A DNA stretch of 64,000 nucleotides from Cherax quadricarinatus (GCF_038502225.1 NW_027195265.1:62001-126000); one strand, 5' to 3'; positions 30,949-43,266 are shown, counted from the stretch's first letter. The notes: generated from the sequence alone by a model not told the origin. Numbers and translations: made by a program.

Positions 30949-33900
30949 TATTCGCGGCCTCAGGGGTAATCGGGGCGAGCCACAGATGTTGCTCTCCCAG
31001 TTTTCCCCTGTTGGTGTTTGCTTACAGGAACCAAAATTACACTCTGCCATTATCTATCCCATCTCAGCCTATAATTTATTGTATTCTTCAGATCCTTTTC
31101 CTGATGGGACCTTTAATGAAAGTGCCCTTCTTCTATGCACTCATATTCCGTATCATCAGCTATTTGTTCGTACTTCGCTGCATTACACAGCAGCTCGTAT
31201 CCACTTGCATAGGTGGTATACGCTCTGTTCTTTATATCTCTCTCCTTCTCGGGCATTATCTATCCCGGATATTGCCTTTCTTGTTTCGTCATTACCGCCA
31301 CCACTTCTGTTACTTGGCGAATTTAATGCCCATCATTTCCTCTGGGGGGGGGTCTCACTGTGATTCCCGTGGCATTCAGTTAGAGGCTTTTCTTGCAAAC
31401 CCGCCCCCTCCATGTTTTAAATACAGGTACTCACACCCATTTTGATCCTCGGACTCATACTCTCTCTTGCATCGATCTCCCAGTCTGCTCTTCCTCCGCC
31501 GCATTAGACTTCACCTGGTCTATTCTCCCGGATTTACATGACAGCAATCATTTCCCAATCATTTTTACTTCCCCTTCATATTCACCACCTCTTCGTAACC
31601 CACGCTGGCAATTTGATCAGGAAAATTGGAACCTTTACTCACAACTAACTGTTTTTAGTAAGGTTCCTTCTTCGTCCTCCATTGATGAGCTTTTACACCT
31701 CTTCTCATCCTCCGTTTTAACCGCAGCTTCTCATTCTATACCCCAAACTTCGGGCAGGCATTCTCAGAAATGCGTGCCTTGGTGGTCTCCTGCTTGTGCT
31801 CGTGCAGTACGTTTGAAACGCGCTGCGTGGGGCAGGTACCGGTACAACAGTACCACAGAGAGACTTCTTGATTTTAAGGAAAAGCGTGCGATCACTCGCC
31901 GTGTCATCCGTGATGCTAAAAGCACTTGCTGGCGAGATTATGTCTCCACCATCACCTCTGCTTCCTCTATGAGTGCAGTCTGGAAAAAAGTACGAAAACT
32001 GAGTGGTAAATATTCTCCTGACCCGGCTCCTGTTCTGAGGGTTGCCAGTGTTGATATAGCAAACCCACTAGATGTTGCCAATGAAATTGGCAATCATCTG
32101 GTCTGTATTTCTCAGGGGCTCCATCTATGTCCCTCGTTTCTTTCCTCAAAGTCTGCCAGAGAGTTAGCACTTGGACTTTTCTTCTCTCAGAGAAGAACAG
32201 TATAATGCGCCTTTTACACTTCAGGAACTGGAGGTAACACTCTCAGCTTGCCGATCATCGGCAGCTGGCCCCGATGACATTCATATTCGTATGCTACAAC
32301 ATTTACATCAGTCAGCCCTTGCAGTCCTATTATGCCTTTTCAATCTTATTTGGTCACAAGGAGTTCTTCCACAGCTGTGGAAATCTGCCATTGTTCTCCC
32401 TTTCCGCAAACCGGGTACTACGGGACATGAAGCCTCCCACTATCATCCCACTGCTCTTACCAGTGCAGTTTGCAAAGTGATGGAACACCTGGTAAATAGA
32501 CATTTAGTGTGGTATTTAAAGTGTGGCATGCAAAGAGTACGTAACCTTTATTCGGCGCATGTACACACCCTCATTTACAGGCTATCTCCCCCAACCAGCG
32601 AACCAGGTTGCTAAGAGTTGATGATGGGGCCCCGTCGTTCAACTAGTGACCAGGTTCTAGCCAATAAGAAGATGGTTTTGGCAATCGCAGAGGTTATGTG
32701 GGTACCACTCTCCTGTCTGCCCTTGTCATTTCCATTCTAGAGCTGGTTGAAGCACGGTCTGCTATCTTGTGGCTTCTATTTCTGCCTTGCTTACTGTGGA
32801 GTGCACTATACTTATCACTGTACATAGTGTACATATTGCTGTTCTAAATTGGTGAAGGATAATATAAGTCTAAACTTTTTCTGCTGTGTTAATTTTGCTC
32901 CCATTACACCCGGGATAACAGGCCATTTGGAATCCTGGGTTGTAATATAGAGACACACAACAGTCTCTCCACTTGTCAATATGGCTTTCATAAGGGCCGT
33001 TCTACCATAGACCCCTTACTACGCTTGGATATGTATGTTCGTAATGCCTTTGCGAATAACCACTCAGTTATTGCCATATTTTTTGACCTTGAGAAGGCAT
33101 ATGGCACAACTTGGAGGTATAATATTTTGGCCCAAGCCCACTCCTTAGGCCTTTGAGGCAATCTACCATCCTTCGTTAAGAACTTTTTAACTGACAGACA
33201 TTTCCGTGTTCGGGTTAATAATGTGCTCTCCCCAGACTTTATCCAAGCTGAAGGTGTCCCCCAGGGATGTGTTCTGAGCACAACACTTTTTCTCCTTGCT
33301 ATAAATGATTTGGCCTCTAGTCTTCCATCCAATATTTGGTCATCACTCTATGTTGATGACTTCACTATTGCCTGTGCAGGCGCTGACTGTCACCTCATTA
33401 CAGTTTCTCTCCAGCATGCGGTTGACCGTGTTTCCAATTGGGCCACCACATATGGGTTTAAATTTTCCAGTACCAAAACTCACCAAATTACTTTCACTAG
33501 ACACTCTGTCATCTCCGATCATCCTTATACCTCTATGGCACCCGTATCCCTGAACGTGATACAGTCAGGTTTCTAGGCCTCCTCTTTGACCGTAGGTTAT
33601 CCTGGAAACCTCACATTACCTCTCTGAAGACAACTTGTCACAGCCAGCCGAACCTTCTTAAAACCCTTGCTCATCTTTCATGGAGAGCTGATCGTCGAAC
33701 TCTCCTTCGCCTACATTCCACCCTCATTTTATCGAAACTTGATTATGGTGACCAGATCTATTCAGCTGCCTCTCCTGCTACTCTATCTAGCCTCAACCCC
33801 ATTCATCACCAAGGATTACATTTATGCCTTGGTGCTTTTCGCTCTTTCCTTGTTGAGAGCCTCCATGCAGAAGCGAACGTTCCATCCTTATCCGATCGCC

Positions 33901-34880
33901 ATGATACCCATTGCCTTCGCTACTATGTGCGCTCTCATGATCTCTGCAGTCCTTCTATTTATAGAATGGTCACCGATGTCAGTAGATATTCTTTATTTGT
34001 TCGCCGCCCCTGTTTGTTCCGTCCCTTCTCTCTTCGCCTACATTCACTCTTGTCTTCTCTTCAATTTCCACCTTTCTATGTTCATGTAGCATCTCACTTT
34101 TTCCTACCCCCCTGGGAAGTTCCAGGTGTTCGAGTCTGTTCTTTCTCACTCCCTTGCTCGAAAGCCCAACTGTCTACTGTAGCTTCCTGCTCTGTTTTTC
34201 TTGACCACTTCCACTCTCATTCTCATGCCATTGCAATGCACACAGATGGCTCTAAGTCTTCTGATGGCGTAGGATTCGCAGCAGTGTTTCCGGACAGTGT
34301 CGTACAAGGGCATTTACTATCTTCGGCTAGTATCTTTACTGCTGAATTGTATGCCATTCTTGCAGCACTTATCCATATTGCATCTATGCCTGTGTCATCA
34401 TTTGTGGTTGTCTCAGACTCCCTTAGTGCTTTACAGGCTATACAGAAATTTGATACACCTCACCCCTTAGTCCTCCGTATCCAACTTTGGCTACGCCGCA
34501 TCTCTACCAAGCATAAAGATATTGTTTTTTGTTGGGTCCCTGGTCATGTTGACGTACAGGGCAATGAACAGGCAGACACTGCTGCGCGGTCAGCAGTACA
34601 TGACCTACCAGTTTCATACAGAGGTGTTCCATTTACGGACTATTTTGCTGCAATAGCTACCCATCTTCACACCCGTTGGCAACAACATTGGTCTACTCTA
34701 CTCGGTAACAAACTTCAATCTATTAAACCGAATATAGGTTACTGGCCGTCTTCTTGTCACCAGTGTCGAGGTTGGGAGACTACTCTCTCCCGTCTTCGCA
34801 TTGGCCATACTCGTCTTACTCATGGATATCTCATGGAGAGGCGTCTTGCTCCTCTCTGTGAGAATTGCCAAGCTCCATTA
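30949..34880 (+). pseudogene. I-like LINE ORF2 (endonuclease, RT, RNase H), split by solo LTR
   Basis: The AP-endonuclease starts MAYLQWNIRGLRGN, with CLQEPKL and LLGEFNAHH (usual D replaced by E), then LHDSNHFPI near 31530. The RT has ELEVTLSACRSSAAGPDDIH, a LWKSAIVLPFRKPG block and, after the solo LTR, FFDLEKAYGTTWR, EGVPQGCVLSTTLFLLAINDL and SLYVDDFTIACAG. RNase H follows with MHTDGSK, FTAELYAIL, VSDSLSALQ and VPGHVDVQGNEQADTAA. The C-terminus has a C-x2-C motif (CENCQ). At least four frameshifts or stops break it, near 31363, 32205, 33150 and 33576. Confidence 0.88.
32522..32947 (+). mobile_element. Solo LTR of the Gmr1-like element
   Basis: Nearly identical to the LTRs at 6912 and 14719, 426 bp, with no internal sequence. 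Flanks are TAAAG at the left and TAGAG at the right, a 5-bp duplication with one change. It splits the RT of the I-like LINE between the YLK and RHNS blocks. Confidence 0.93.
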
Positions 34881-36120
34881 TAAGTCAGCCACATTCTGTT
34901 GGACTGCCCACTTTATCAACGAGCACGCAGAATTTACCTCCATCGTCGTCTTCGCTCCGCTGCTCTCTCTTTACCTTCCCTTCTCACTGATGGACCCACC
35001 TTTCATCCGGACTCTCTCACTGACTTTTTGACAACAACTGGCTTCACAAACTCTGATGATACCTTCAGCCCTTTCTACCTCGATCTCTTGCTACCCTCTA
35101 CCCCTGCACTATCCCCTGCCCCGCTGTTTTCTGTAACCTGCTGATCATCCCTCCTCCCTTCTGCCATCCAATACCCTCGCTTCCTTCCCTACCCTGCAGC
35201 GCTGTATAGCCCTTGTGGCTTAGCGCTTCTTTTTGATTATATTAATAATCAACAACCATTACAGGGGTCATCAGTGCACCTTAACATCAGCCATCACAGG
35301 GGGTTATCAACACACTTTAACATCAACAACCACCACAGGGGGGTCATCAACACACTTTAACATCAACAACCACCACAGGGGGGTCATCAACACACTTTAA
35401 CATCAACAACCACCACAGGGGGGTCACCAACACACTTTAACATCAACAACCACCACAGGGGGGTCATCAACACACCTTAACATCAACAACCACCACAGGG
35501 GTCATCAACACACCTTAACATCAATAACCACCACAGGGGTCATCAATGCACCTTAACATCAACAACTATCACAGGGGTCATCAATGCAAATTAACATCAA
35601 CAACCACCACAGGGGTCATCATCACACCTTAACACCAACAACCACCACAGGGGTCATCAATGCACCTTAACATCAACAATCACAGGGGTCATCAATGCAC
35701 CTTAACATCAACAACCATCACAGGGGTCATCAATGCACCTTAACATCAACAACCATCACAGGAGTCATCAATGCACCTTAACATCAACAACCATCACAGG
35801 GGGCATCAACACACCTTAACATCAACAACCATCACAGTGGTCATCAACACACCTTAACATCAACAACTATCACAGGGGTCATCAATGCAAATTAACATCA
35901 ACAACCACCACAGGGGTCATCATCACACCTTAACACCAACAACCACCACAGGGGTCATCAATGCACCTTAACATCAACAATCACAGGGGTCATCAATGCA
36001 CCTTAACATCGACAACCACCACAGGGGGTCATCAATGCACCTTAACATTAACAACCACCACAGGGGGGTCATCAACACACCTTTACATCAACAACCACCA
36101 CAGGGGATTATCAACACACC

Positions 36121-36829
36121 CAGGGCCAGATTACCGCATAGGCAAACTAGGCATTTGCCTAGGGCCCCCTGCATTTGGGGGCCCCGCGGTCCAAGGGGTT
36201 CAGGGGCTCATCCAAGACTGTGAACATGGTGCAAGTACAAAGGGGTCCCTACCTAAAAAGTTCAAGTGTTTGGAGAGTAAAATTGATTTTTAAAAATTAA
36301 TCAAAACAAAAATAAATAATGAAATAAAATAAAATAAAAATAAATAAATCTAACCATAGACGGCAACACTCAACACGCCTTTGTTTACATCAGAACAGCT
36401 GTGTTTTCCCGCTAATGGGTGAGTATGGGAGATTCCTCTCCAATTTTCTGTAGTTTATATGATTTGATAGTCTTATGCATGATGCAATGATAACAATAAT
36501 GGTCAGTGATTTATAAAGGGAATAATAGTGCTGTAGTGGTTATGCTGAATATAATAGGTACATGATGTCACTACTTTAATAGCCTAATCTAGTAATACTA
36601 TGCTGTCTTGAGTTTATTCTCTTTAAAATACATGATTTAACAAGATAGTTATAATGGCTGTTGGTAAATGGTTTTGGTTGTCTTGATGTACTTTCCCTAT
36701 TAAATTTAATCTAAATAGCCAGAATGTATTTAATTAGACCTTAAACAGGCTCACACCGACCCCCCCCCCACCCCCAAGCTGGAAGGGGTCGCTTCGCCTA
36801 GGGCCCGGAGACTTCTTAATCCGGCCCTG
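36121..36829. mobile_element. hAT-type non-autonomous element
   Basis: A 709-bp element with a perfect 8-bp duplication AACACACC (36113-36120, 36830-36837) and inverted ends beginning CAGGGCC(A/G)GATTA, with a second inverted block GCCTAGGGCCC near both ends. The 8-bp duplication and CAG start fit the hAT superfamily. A C-run stands near 36762. No transposase frame is seen. Confidence 0.93.
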
Positions 36830-37184
36830 AACACACCTTAACATCAACAACCACCACAGGGGGTTATCACTGCACCTTAACATCAACAATCATCACAGGG
36901 GTCATCAATGCACCTTAACATCAACAACCATCACAGAGGACATCAATACACCTTAACATCAACAACCATCACAGGAGGCATCAACACACCTTAACATCAA
37001 CAACCATCACAGTGGTCATCAACACACCTGAACATCGACAACCACCACAGGGGGTCATCAACACACCTTAACATCAGCAACCACCACAGGGGGCCATCAA
37101 CACACCTTAACATCAACAATGACCACAGGGGGTCATCACTGCACCTTAACATCAACAACCACCACACGGGGTCATCAACACGCC

Positions 37185-38262
37185 TTAACCCTTTGAGGGT
37201 TTCGGCCATACTAGTACGGCTTATGACCCAGGGCTTTTGATGTACTAGTACGCCTAAATTCTAGCGCTCTCAAATCTAGTGAGAGAAAGCTGGTAGGCCT
37301 ACATATGAAAGAATGGGTCTATGTGGTCAGTGTGTGCAGTATAAAAAAAAATCCTGCAGCACACAGTGCATAATGAGAAAAAAAAAATTTGACCGTGTTT
37401 TTGGAATAAAACACCGACTTTGCACTGTATTTTCATATGGTATTTATTGTTGTATTCTAGTTTTCTTGGTCTCATTTTATAGAATGGAAGACATATTACA
37501 GAAATTGAGATGATTTTGACTGGTCTTGCAATGAAAAGTACTTTGAAATTGAGCTCAAAGTAGCAGAAATGTTCGATTTTTACCAAAGTTCAAAAGTAAA
37601 CAAATCATGTCAAGCGTCCAATACACGTCAACTGGTGAGTCTAATATTCTTTCACAAGTGCGCTGATATTATTTATACCATTTCTACACTAATGCAGTAG
37701 TCTGCATAACAGTAAATCTTATTTTTTTTGTAAGAATAAAAATTCAAAGTGGAAAGCCAAAGAAATATAAGAGGGGCCTGGGGATGTGACTAATGAACAG
37801 AGTAAATGTTATTTTAGTGCCAGGAATGTCTTTCTTGTTTATTCTGGACCCTATTTGGAAATTGGCATCTTTTGAAATTTGTATGAAATTGGCAAAATTG
37901 CTAAATTCTGACCACTGTATTGGATAGTTGAAATCAGTAAATGGGTGGTTTCTTGTACTCATTCAATAGAAAAAACGGAGTTCTAGAGAAATAGTTATGA
38001 TTTTTGTCGACTAGTACACAGGAATTTGCCAAAAATAGGGCTCAAAGTGGGCAAAATCGCCGATGCGTAAACATCGTCGAGACCGCTAACTTCACAAGAG
38101 CATAATTCCGTAAGTTTTCCATCAAATTTCACACTTTTGGTGTCATTATGATCGAGAAAAGATTCTCTATCTTTTCATAAGAAAAAATAATTTTTTTTTT
38201 TTAAATTTGGCCGACCCTGAGAACGAGTCTCTGAGAGGACCTGTGGACCCTGAAAGGGTTAA
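37185..38262. mobile_element. piggyBac-like non-autonomous element, copy C
   Basis: A 1078-bp element, TTAACCCTTTGAGGGTTTCG at the left and CCCTGAAAGGGTTAA at the right, with TTAA on both sides. The target TTAA is the one present in the minisatellite unit (ACCTTAACATC). It carries two ACTAGTACG boxes where copy A has CGTATATATACG, but it aligns with copies A and B across the body. Confidence 0.93.
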
Positions 38263-40401
38263 CATCAACAACTACCACAGGGGGTCATCAACACACCTTA
38301 ACATCAATGACTACAGGGGGTCATCAACACACCTTAACATCAACAATGACTACAGGGGGTCATCAACACACCTTAACATCAATGACTACAGGGGGTCATC
38401 AACACACCTTAACATCAACAACTACCACAGGGGGTCATCAACACACCTTAACATCAACAATGACTACAGGGGGTCATCAACACACCTTAACATCAATGAC
38501 TACAGGGGGTCATCAACACACCTTAACATTAACAACCACCACAGGGGGTCATCAACACACCTTAACATCAACAATGACTACAGGGGGTCATCAACACACC
38601 TTAACATCAATGACTACAGGGGGTCATCAACACACCTTAACATTAACAACCACCACAGGGGGTCATCAACACCCCTTAACATCAACAATCAGCACAGGGG
38701 GTCATCAACACACCTTAACATCAACAATCAGCACAGGGGGTCATCAACACTCCTTAACATCAACAATCAGCACAGGGGGCCATCAACACACCTTAACATC
38801 AACAATCAGCACAGGGGGCCATCAACACTCCTTAACATCAACAATCAGCACAGGGGGCCATCAACACTCCTTAACATCAACAATCAGCACAGGGGGTCAT
38901 CAACACTCCTTAACATCAACAATCAGCACAGGGGGTCATCAACACTCCTTAACATCAACAATCAGCACAGGGGGCCATCAACACACCTTAACATCAACAA
39001 TCAGCACAGGGGGCCATCAACACACCTTAACATCAACAATCAGCACAGGGGGTCATCAACACACCTTAACATCAACAATCAGCACAGGGGGTCATCAACA
39101 CACCTTAACATCAACAATCAGCACAGGGGGCCATCAACACTCCTTAACATCAACAATCAGCACAGGGGGCCATCAACACACCTTAACATCAACAATCAGC
39201 AAGGGGGTCACCTTAACATCAACAATCAGCACAGGGGGCCATCAACACTCCTTAACATCAACAATCAGCACAGGGGGCCATCAACACACCTTAACATCAA
39301 CAATCAGCACAGGGGGCCATCAACACTCCTTAACATCAACAATCAGCACAGGGGGTCATCAACACACCTTAACATCAACAACCACCACAGGGGGTCATCA
39401 ACACCCCTTAACATCAACAAACAGCACAGGGGGTCATCAACACACCTCAACATCAACAACGACTACAGGCGGTCATCAACACACCTTAACATCAACGACT
39501 ACAGGGGTCATCAACACACCTTAACATCAACAACGACTACAGGGGGTCATCAACACACCTTAACATCAACAACGACTACAGGGGGTCATCAACACACCTT
39601 AACATCAACAACCAGCACAGAGGGTCATCAACACACCTTAACATCAACAATGACTACAGGGGGTCATCAACACACCTTAACATCAACGACTACAGGGGGT
39701 CATCAACACACCTTAACATTAACAACCACCACAGGGGGTCATCAACACACCTTAACATCAACAACAACCACAGGGGGTCATCAACACACCTTAACATCAA
39801 CGACTACAGGGGGTCATCAACACACCTTAACACCAACAACCACCACAGGGAGTCATCAACACTCCTTAACATCAACAATCAGCACAGGGGGCCATCAACA
39901 CACCTTAACATCAACGACTACAGGGGGTCATCAACACACCTTAACATCAACAATCACCACAGGGGGTCATCAACACCCCTTAACATCAACAAACAGCACA
40001 GGGGGTCATCAACACACCTCAACATCAACAACGACTACAGGCGGTCATCAACACACCTTAACATCAACGACTACAGGGGTCATCAACACACCTTAACATC
40101 AACAACGACTACAGGGGGTCATCAACACACCTTAACATCAACAACGACTACAGGGGGTCATCAACACACCTTAACATCAACAATGACTACAGGGGTCATC
40201 AACACACCTTAACATCAACAACCAGCACAGGGGGTCATCAACACACCTTAACATCAACAATCAGAACAGGGGGTCATCAACACACCTCAACATCAACAAT
40301 GACTACAGGGGTCATCAACACACCTTAACACCAACAACCACCACAGGGGGTCATCAACACACCTTAGCACCAACAACCACCACAGGGCATCATCAACGTA
40401 C

Positions 40402-40584
40402 CTTAACATCAATATCCATCAATATGAGGCGCTCGAGGTGAGGGAACATCTTGTGCAGATGAACAGAGAAGAAGAACAAGGCATCCCGGTAGTAAGCGTT
40501 CTTCCTCCTGGTGAAGAACTCCTGGAGAACGTTCACTGACGACCTGATCTCTGCTGCCAGCGCCTCAGCAGACACATATGCCAG
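40402..40584 (-). CDS. XXYLT1: Xyloside xylosyltransferase 1-like, DxD exon
   Basis: An internal exon of 183 bp, exactly 61 codons, phase 0 at both ends. The acceptor is TGTTGCAG (40585-40592, minus) and the donor GTACGT (40396-40401, minus). It encodes LAYVSAEALAAEIRSSV, RRKNAYYRDALFFFSVHLHK, MFPHLERLILMDIDVK. The YYRDALFF block and the LMDID metal-binding DxD are typical of GT8 XXYLT1; the next exon at 27869 continues directly as VKGDIAEL, matching the family without a gap. Upstream exons with the membrane anchor are not recognised to the right in this window. A Tigger derivative starts 74 bases upstream of the exon. Confidence 0.9.
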
Positions 40585-40657
40585 CTGCAACACAGGGACC
40601 GGGAGGTAGAGTGCGACAAGTGGATCAACTTTTGAGAGAGAAAACACACTGACTATA

Positions 40658-41878
40658 CAGTGGACCCTCAACCAACACTATTAATTCGTTCCAGCGAGCT
40701 TATCTTTAGGCGAATTTATCGTTAGTCGAATTAATTTTCCCCATAAGAAATAATGGAAATCCAATTAATCCGTTCCAAACACCCAAAAGTATTACAATTT
40801 TTTTTTTTTTTTTCATGAAATATACATTTCCCTACAAAGAAAACAATGAGACATGCACAATAACTATATAAATAAATGTTAAAATGACACTTACCTTTAT
40901 TGAAGAGTATTGATGAGTGATGAGACACTGTTTTTCTTGAACACTCTGGGATTTTCAGTGATACATGAGTAAAGGCTTCACTTTACAATCCCCACTAGCA
41001 TTACAACATAACATATAAGTTAGCCTGTCTTTCACAGGCTTGTGTCCTGGGAGTGTCTTTTCCTCCTGAGTAATGTAGGTACTGTTTGACATTTTCTTCC
41101 AGAACAGGCCTGTTTCGTCACAATTGAACACTTGTTGGGGTTGGAATTGTTCAGCTTCAATATGCCTTATCACACTGTGTATGCCACTATGATTCTTAAA
41201 TCTCTCAAACCAACCTTTGCTGGCCTTAAATTCACCAATATGAGCACTAGTTCCAGGTATTTTTTCCTGTTCACCTGGGTGTTAGTCAACTGGGGGACAA
41301 GATTAAGGACCCCAATGGAAATAAGTTAGATAGTCCTCAATGATGCACTGACTTTCTTGGGTTATCCTGGGTGGTTAACCCTCTGGGGTTAATTGTTTAT
41401 CAGGTATTGTTTCTTGTTAAGCCACACCAACAATACTCTCTCCACATCTTTGAGTAGTACAACTGACGGTGATGCAGCAGCAGCTGAGGGTGGTACAACA
41501 GCAGCTGACGGTGGTACAGCAGCAACTGACGGTGGTGCAGCAGCAGCTGACCATGGTACGATAGTATTTCTCACCCTTTTTACCACAGGGTTGGCACTAG
41601 AAGCTTTCTTTGGGCCCAGGGTGGCTTATATAGCAGTTACATCCACTAAAAACAATGGAATAATACAAAATTTATCAAATATATACGTGGAACCATCCAC
41701 CCTGGCTTGTAAACAATGACAGCAGGGCAGCTGAGGCGCTCAGGCTGTATGGAGAGATTCAGGACGAATCATGTTGGTCGAGTTTTTCATCATTGGTCGA
41801 GCCAAAATTTTTACATTCCAACGCTTCATTGGACGAATTTATCGTTAGACTATGTCTTCTTTGGCCAAGGGTCCACTG
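40658..41878 (-). mobile_element. Tigger derivative next to the XXYLT1-like exon
   Basis: Ends CAGTGGACCCTCAACCAACA and GGCCAAGGGTCCACTG with TA on both sides (40656-40657, 41879-41880). It keeps N-terminal transposase blocks on the minus strand: PQQVFNCDETGLFWKKM at 40955-41173 and VKRVRNTI plus LLKDVERVLLVWL at 41389-41586. Between the latter, four 21-bp units encode an alanine-rich stretch. The catalytic C-terminal part is mostly missing. It also holds the AATAAAGGTAAGT composite at 40887-40910. Confidence 0.88.
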
Positions 41879-41880
41879 TA

Positions 41881-42440
41881 GTTGGATCAATAGCTCTTTT
41901 ATATATATAAATAATCAGGTTATTTGACCTTATGGATATCTGTCATAGAGGTCAATGACCCAAAAGAAGAAATGCATTGACCATAGTTCTTTTGACAACT
42001 GTTTCATAAACAATAAATAATAACAGCAACAATAATAATACTAATAACAGCAAGAAAATAAAAATGAGAATAGCCTCTCCTCACTTAACAACGGAGTACT
42101 GTTAAGTGACTAACACCTGGGTGTTAGTCACTTTACGCCTGCTGACACTGCTCCCTGAGTAGTAAGTAGGTATCTGGATGTTAGCCGACTGGTGTGGGTC
42201 ACATCCTAGGGACAAAATTAACCTAAGTTGCCAGAAATGCTCTGCATAAGCGGGGGCTTTCTCGGTAAACGAATTCGTGGCTGAGTGAGGAGCATACTAA
42301 TGGTGGTGGGTTTATGTCAACCATCTTTGATATTGTTTTAATGTCACCTCTATATCATTTATAAAATTTTTAGAATATTTTCAAATGTTTATACAGTAGA
42401 TTAGATTTTGCCACCTAAGTGGCTAGTTTATTGTGCACCC
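41881..42440. other. Unclassified sequence with degraded TA-type MITE
   Basis: 41881-42067 shows only A/T-rich sequence with an AAT/CAA run. 42068-42405 resembles the MITE at 18970 (AGCCTCTCCTCACTTAACAA, and GTCAACCATCTTTGATATTG near 42320). No gene is supported. Confidence 0.6.
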
Positions 42441-43100
42441 GATATCCATCCTGTGGAGGATAGTGCAAGACCATATCCATCCTGTGGAGGGTAGTGCAAG
42501 ACCATATCCATCTTGTGGAGGGTAGTGCAAGACCATATCCATCCTGTGGAGGGTAGTGCAAGACCATATCCATCCTGTGGAGGGTAGTGCAAGACCATAT
42601 CCATCCTGTGGAGGGTAGTGCAAGACCATATCCATCCTGTGGAGGATAGTGCAAGACCATATCCATCCTGTGGAGGGTAGTGCAAAACCATATCCATCTT
42701 GTGGAGGGTAGTGCAAGACCATATCCATCCTGTGGAGGGTAGTGCAAGACCATATCCATCTTGTGGAGGGTAGTGCAAGACCATATCCATCCTGTGGAGG
42801 GTAGTGCAAGACCATATCCATCCTGTGGAGGGTAGTGCAAGACCATATCCATCCTGTGGAGGGTAGTGCAAGACCATATCCATCCTGTGGAGGATAGTGC
42901 AAGACCATATCCATCCTGTGGAGGGTAGTGCAAGACCATATCCATCCTGTGGAGGGTAGTGCAAGACCATATCCATCCTGTGGAGGGTAGTGCAAGACCA
43001 TATCCATCCTGTGGAGGATAGTGCAAGACCATATCCATCCTGTGGAGGATAGTGCAAGACCATATCCATCCTGTGGAGGGTAGTGCAAGACCATATGGAT
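42441..43100. repeat. 31-bp minisatellite, about 21 units
   Basis: Units CCATATCCATCCTGTGGAGG + GTAGTGCAAGA, with only a few point variants. The flank GTTTATTGTGCACCCGATAT resembles the LINE-tail-like repeat at 46578 and 50209 (TTTATTATGCACCCCATACC, CATCCTGTGGG), so the array probably grew from such a tail. Open minus-strand frames across it are repeat artefacts. Confidence 0.95.
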
Positions 43101-43139
43101 GCACAAAAGGCCTAGGAACTAGGCCCCAAAAGGGTTAAC

Positions 43140-43266
43140 AGGTGTACATTTGGATTTAGATCTACAGTTTACTTATCTGTTACAAGCAAATTTAGGAAAT
43201 TTGCTTAATATATCTGGTGTCTTATTTTCATTAATAAGATATTTTGACATGTCATATAGGTTATTA
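43140..43266 (-). mobile_element. LINE D, C-terminal fragment
   Basis: The minus strand reads NNLYDMSKYLINENKTPDIL, KFPKFACNR and a stop, resembling the last residues of the LINE at 52995-53334 (EMAKYFIHSGILQTILEKYPDFASCK in two blocks). The upstream part is cut by a Tigger fragment. Confidence 0.6.

Larger units (their letters stand above)
28237..35244 (+). mobile_element. I-like LINE with RNase H, inserted in the 39-bp minisatellite
   Basis: About 6.6 kb after removal of a solo LTR. A 5' UTR (28237-28960; T-rich near 28880-28920) is followed by ORF1 with zinc knuckles and ORF2 with endonuclease, RT and RNase H. The 3' UTR ends TGGCTTAGCGCTTCTTTTTG and ATTATATTAATAAT. The RNase H, the YVDD palm and CCHC knuckles in ORF1 fit the I group of LINEs. 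Frameshifts break both frames. It lies in the XXYLT1-like intron, antisense to the gene. Confidence 0.88.
35245..40395 (+). repeat. 39-bp minisatellite, interrupted twice
   Basis: Unit ACATCAACAACCACCACAGG + GGGTCATCAACACACCTTA, with diverged units and shorter variants at the left (35245-36112, 36838-37184) and more homogeneous units at the right (38263-40395). About 3.3 kb and roughly 80-90 units remain without the inserts at 36121-36829 and 37185-38262. Because 39 is a multiple of 3, long open frames of GGHQHTLTSTTTT type arise by chance. The array ends seven bases from the donor of the DxD exon. Confidence 0.95.

Noticed and set aside
38207..40096. A 629-codon open frame of GGHQHTLTSTTTT-like repeats
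   Set aside because: The 39-bp unit is a multiple of three, so open frames arise automatically in several frames; there is no start context, domain or splice signal.
42415..43106. Three overlapping long minus-strand frames of YPPQDGYGLALPSTGW type
   Set aside because: All three frames are open because the 31-bp unit lacks stops and 31 cycles through every frame; this is a satellite artefact.
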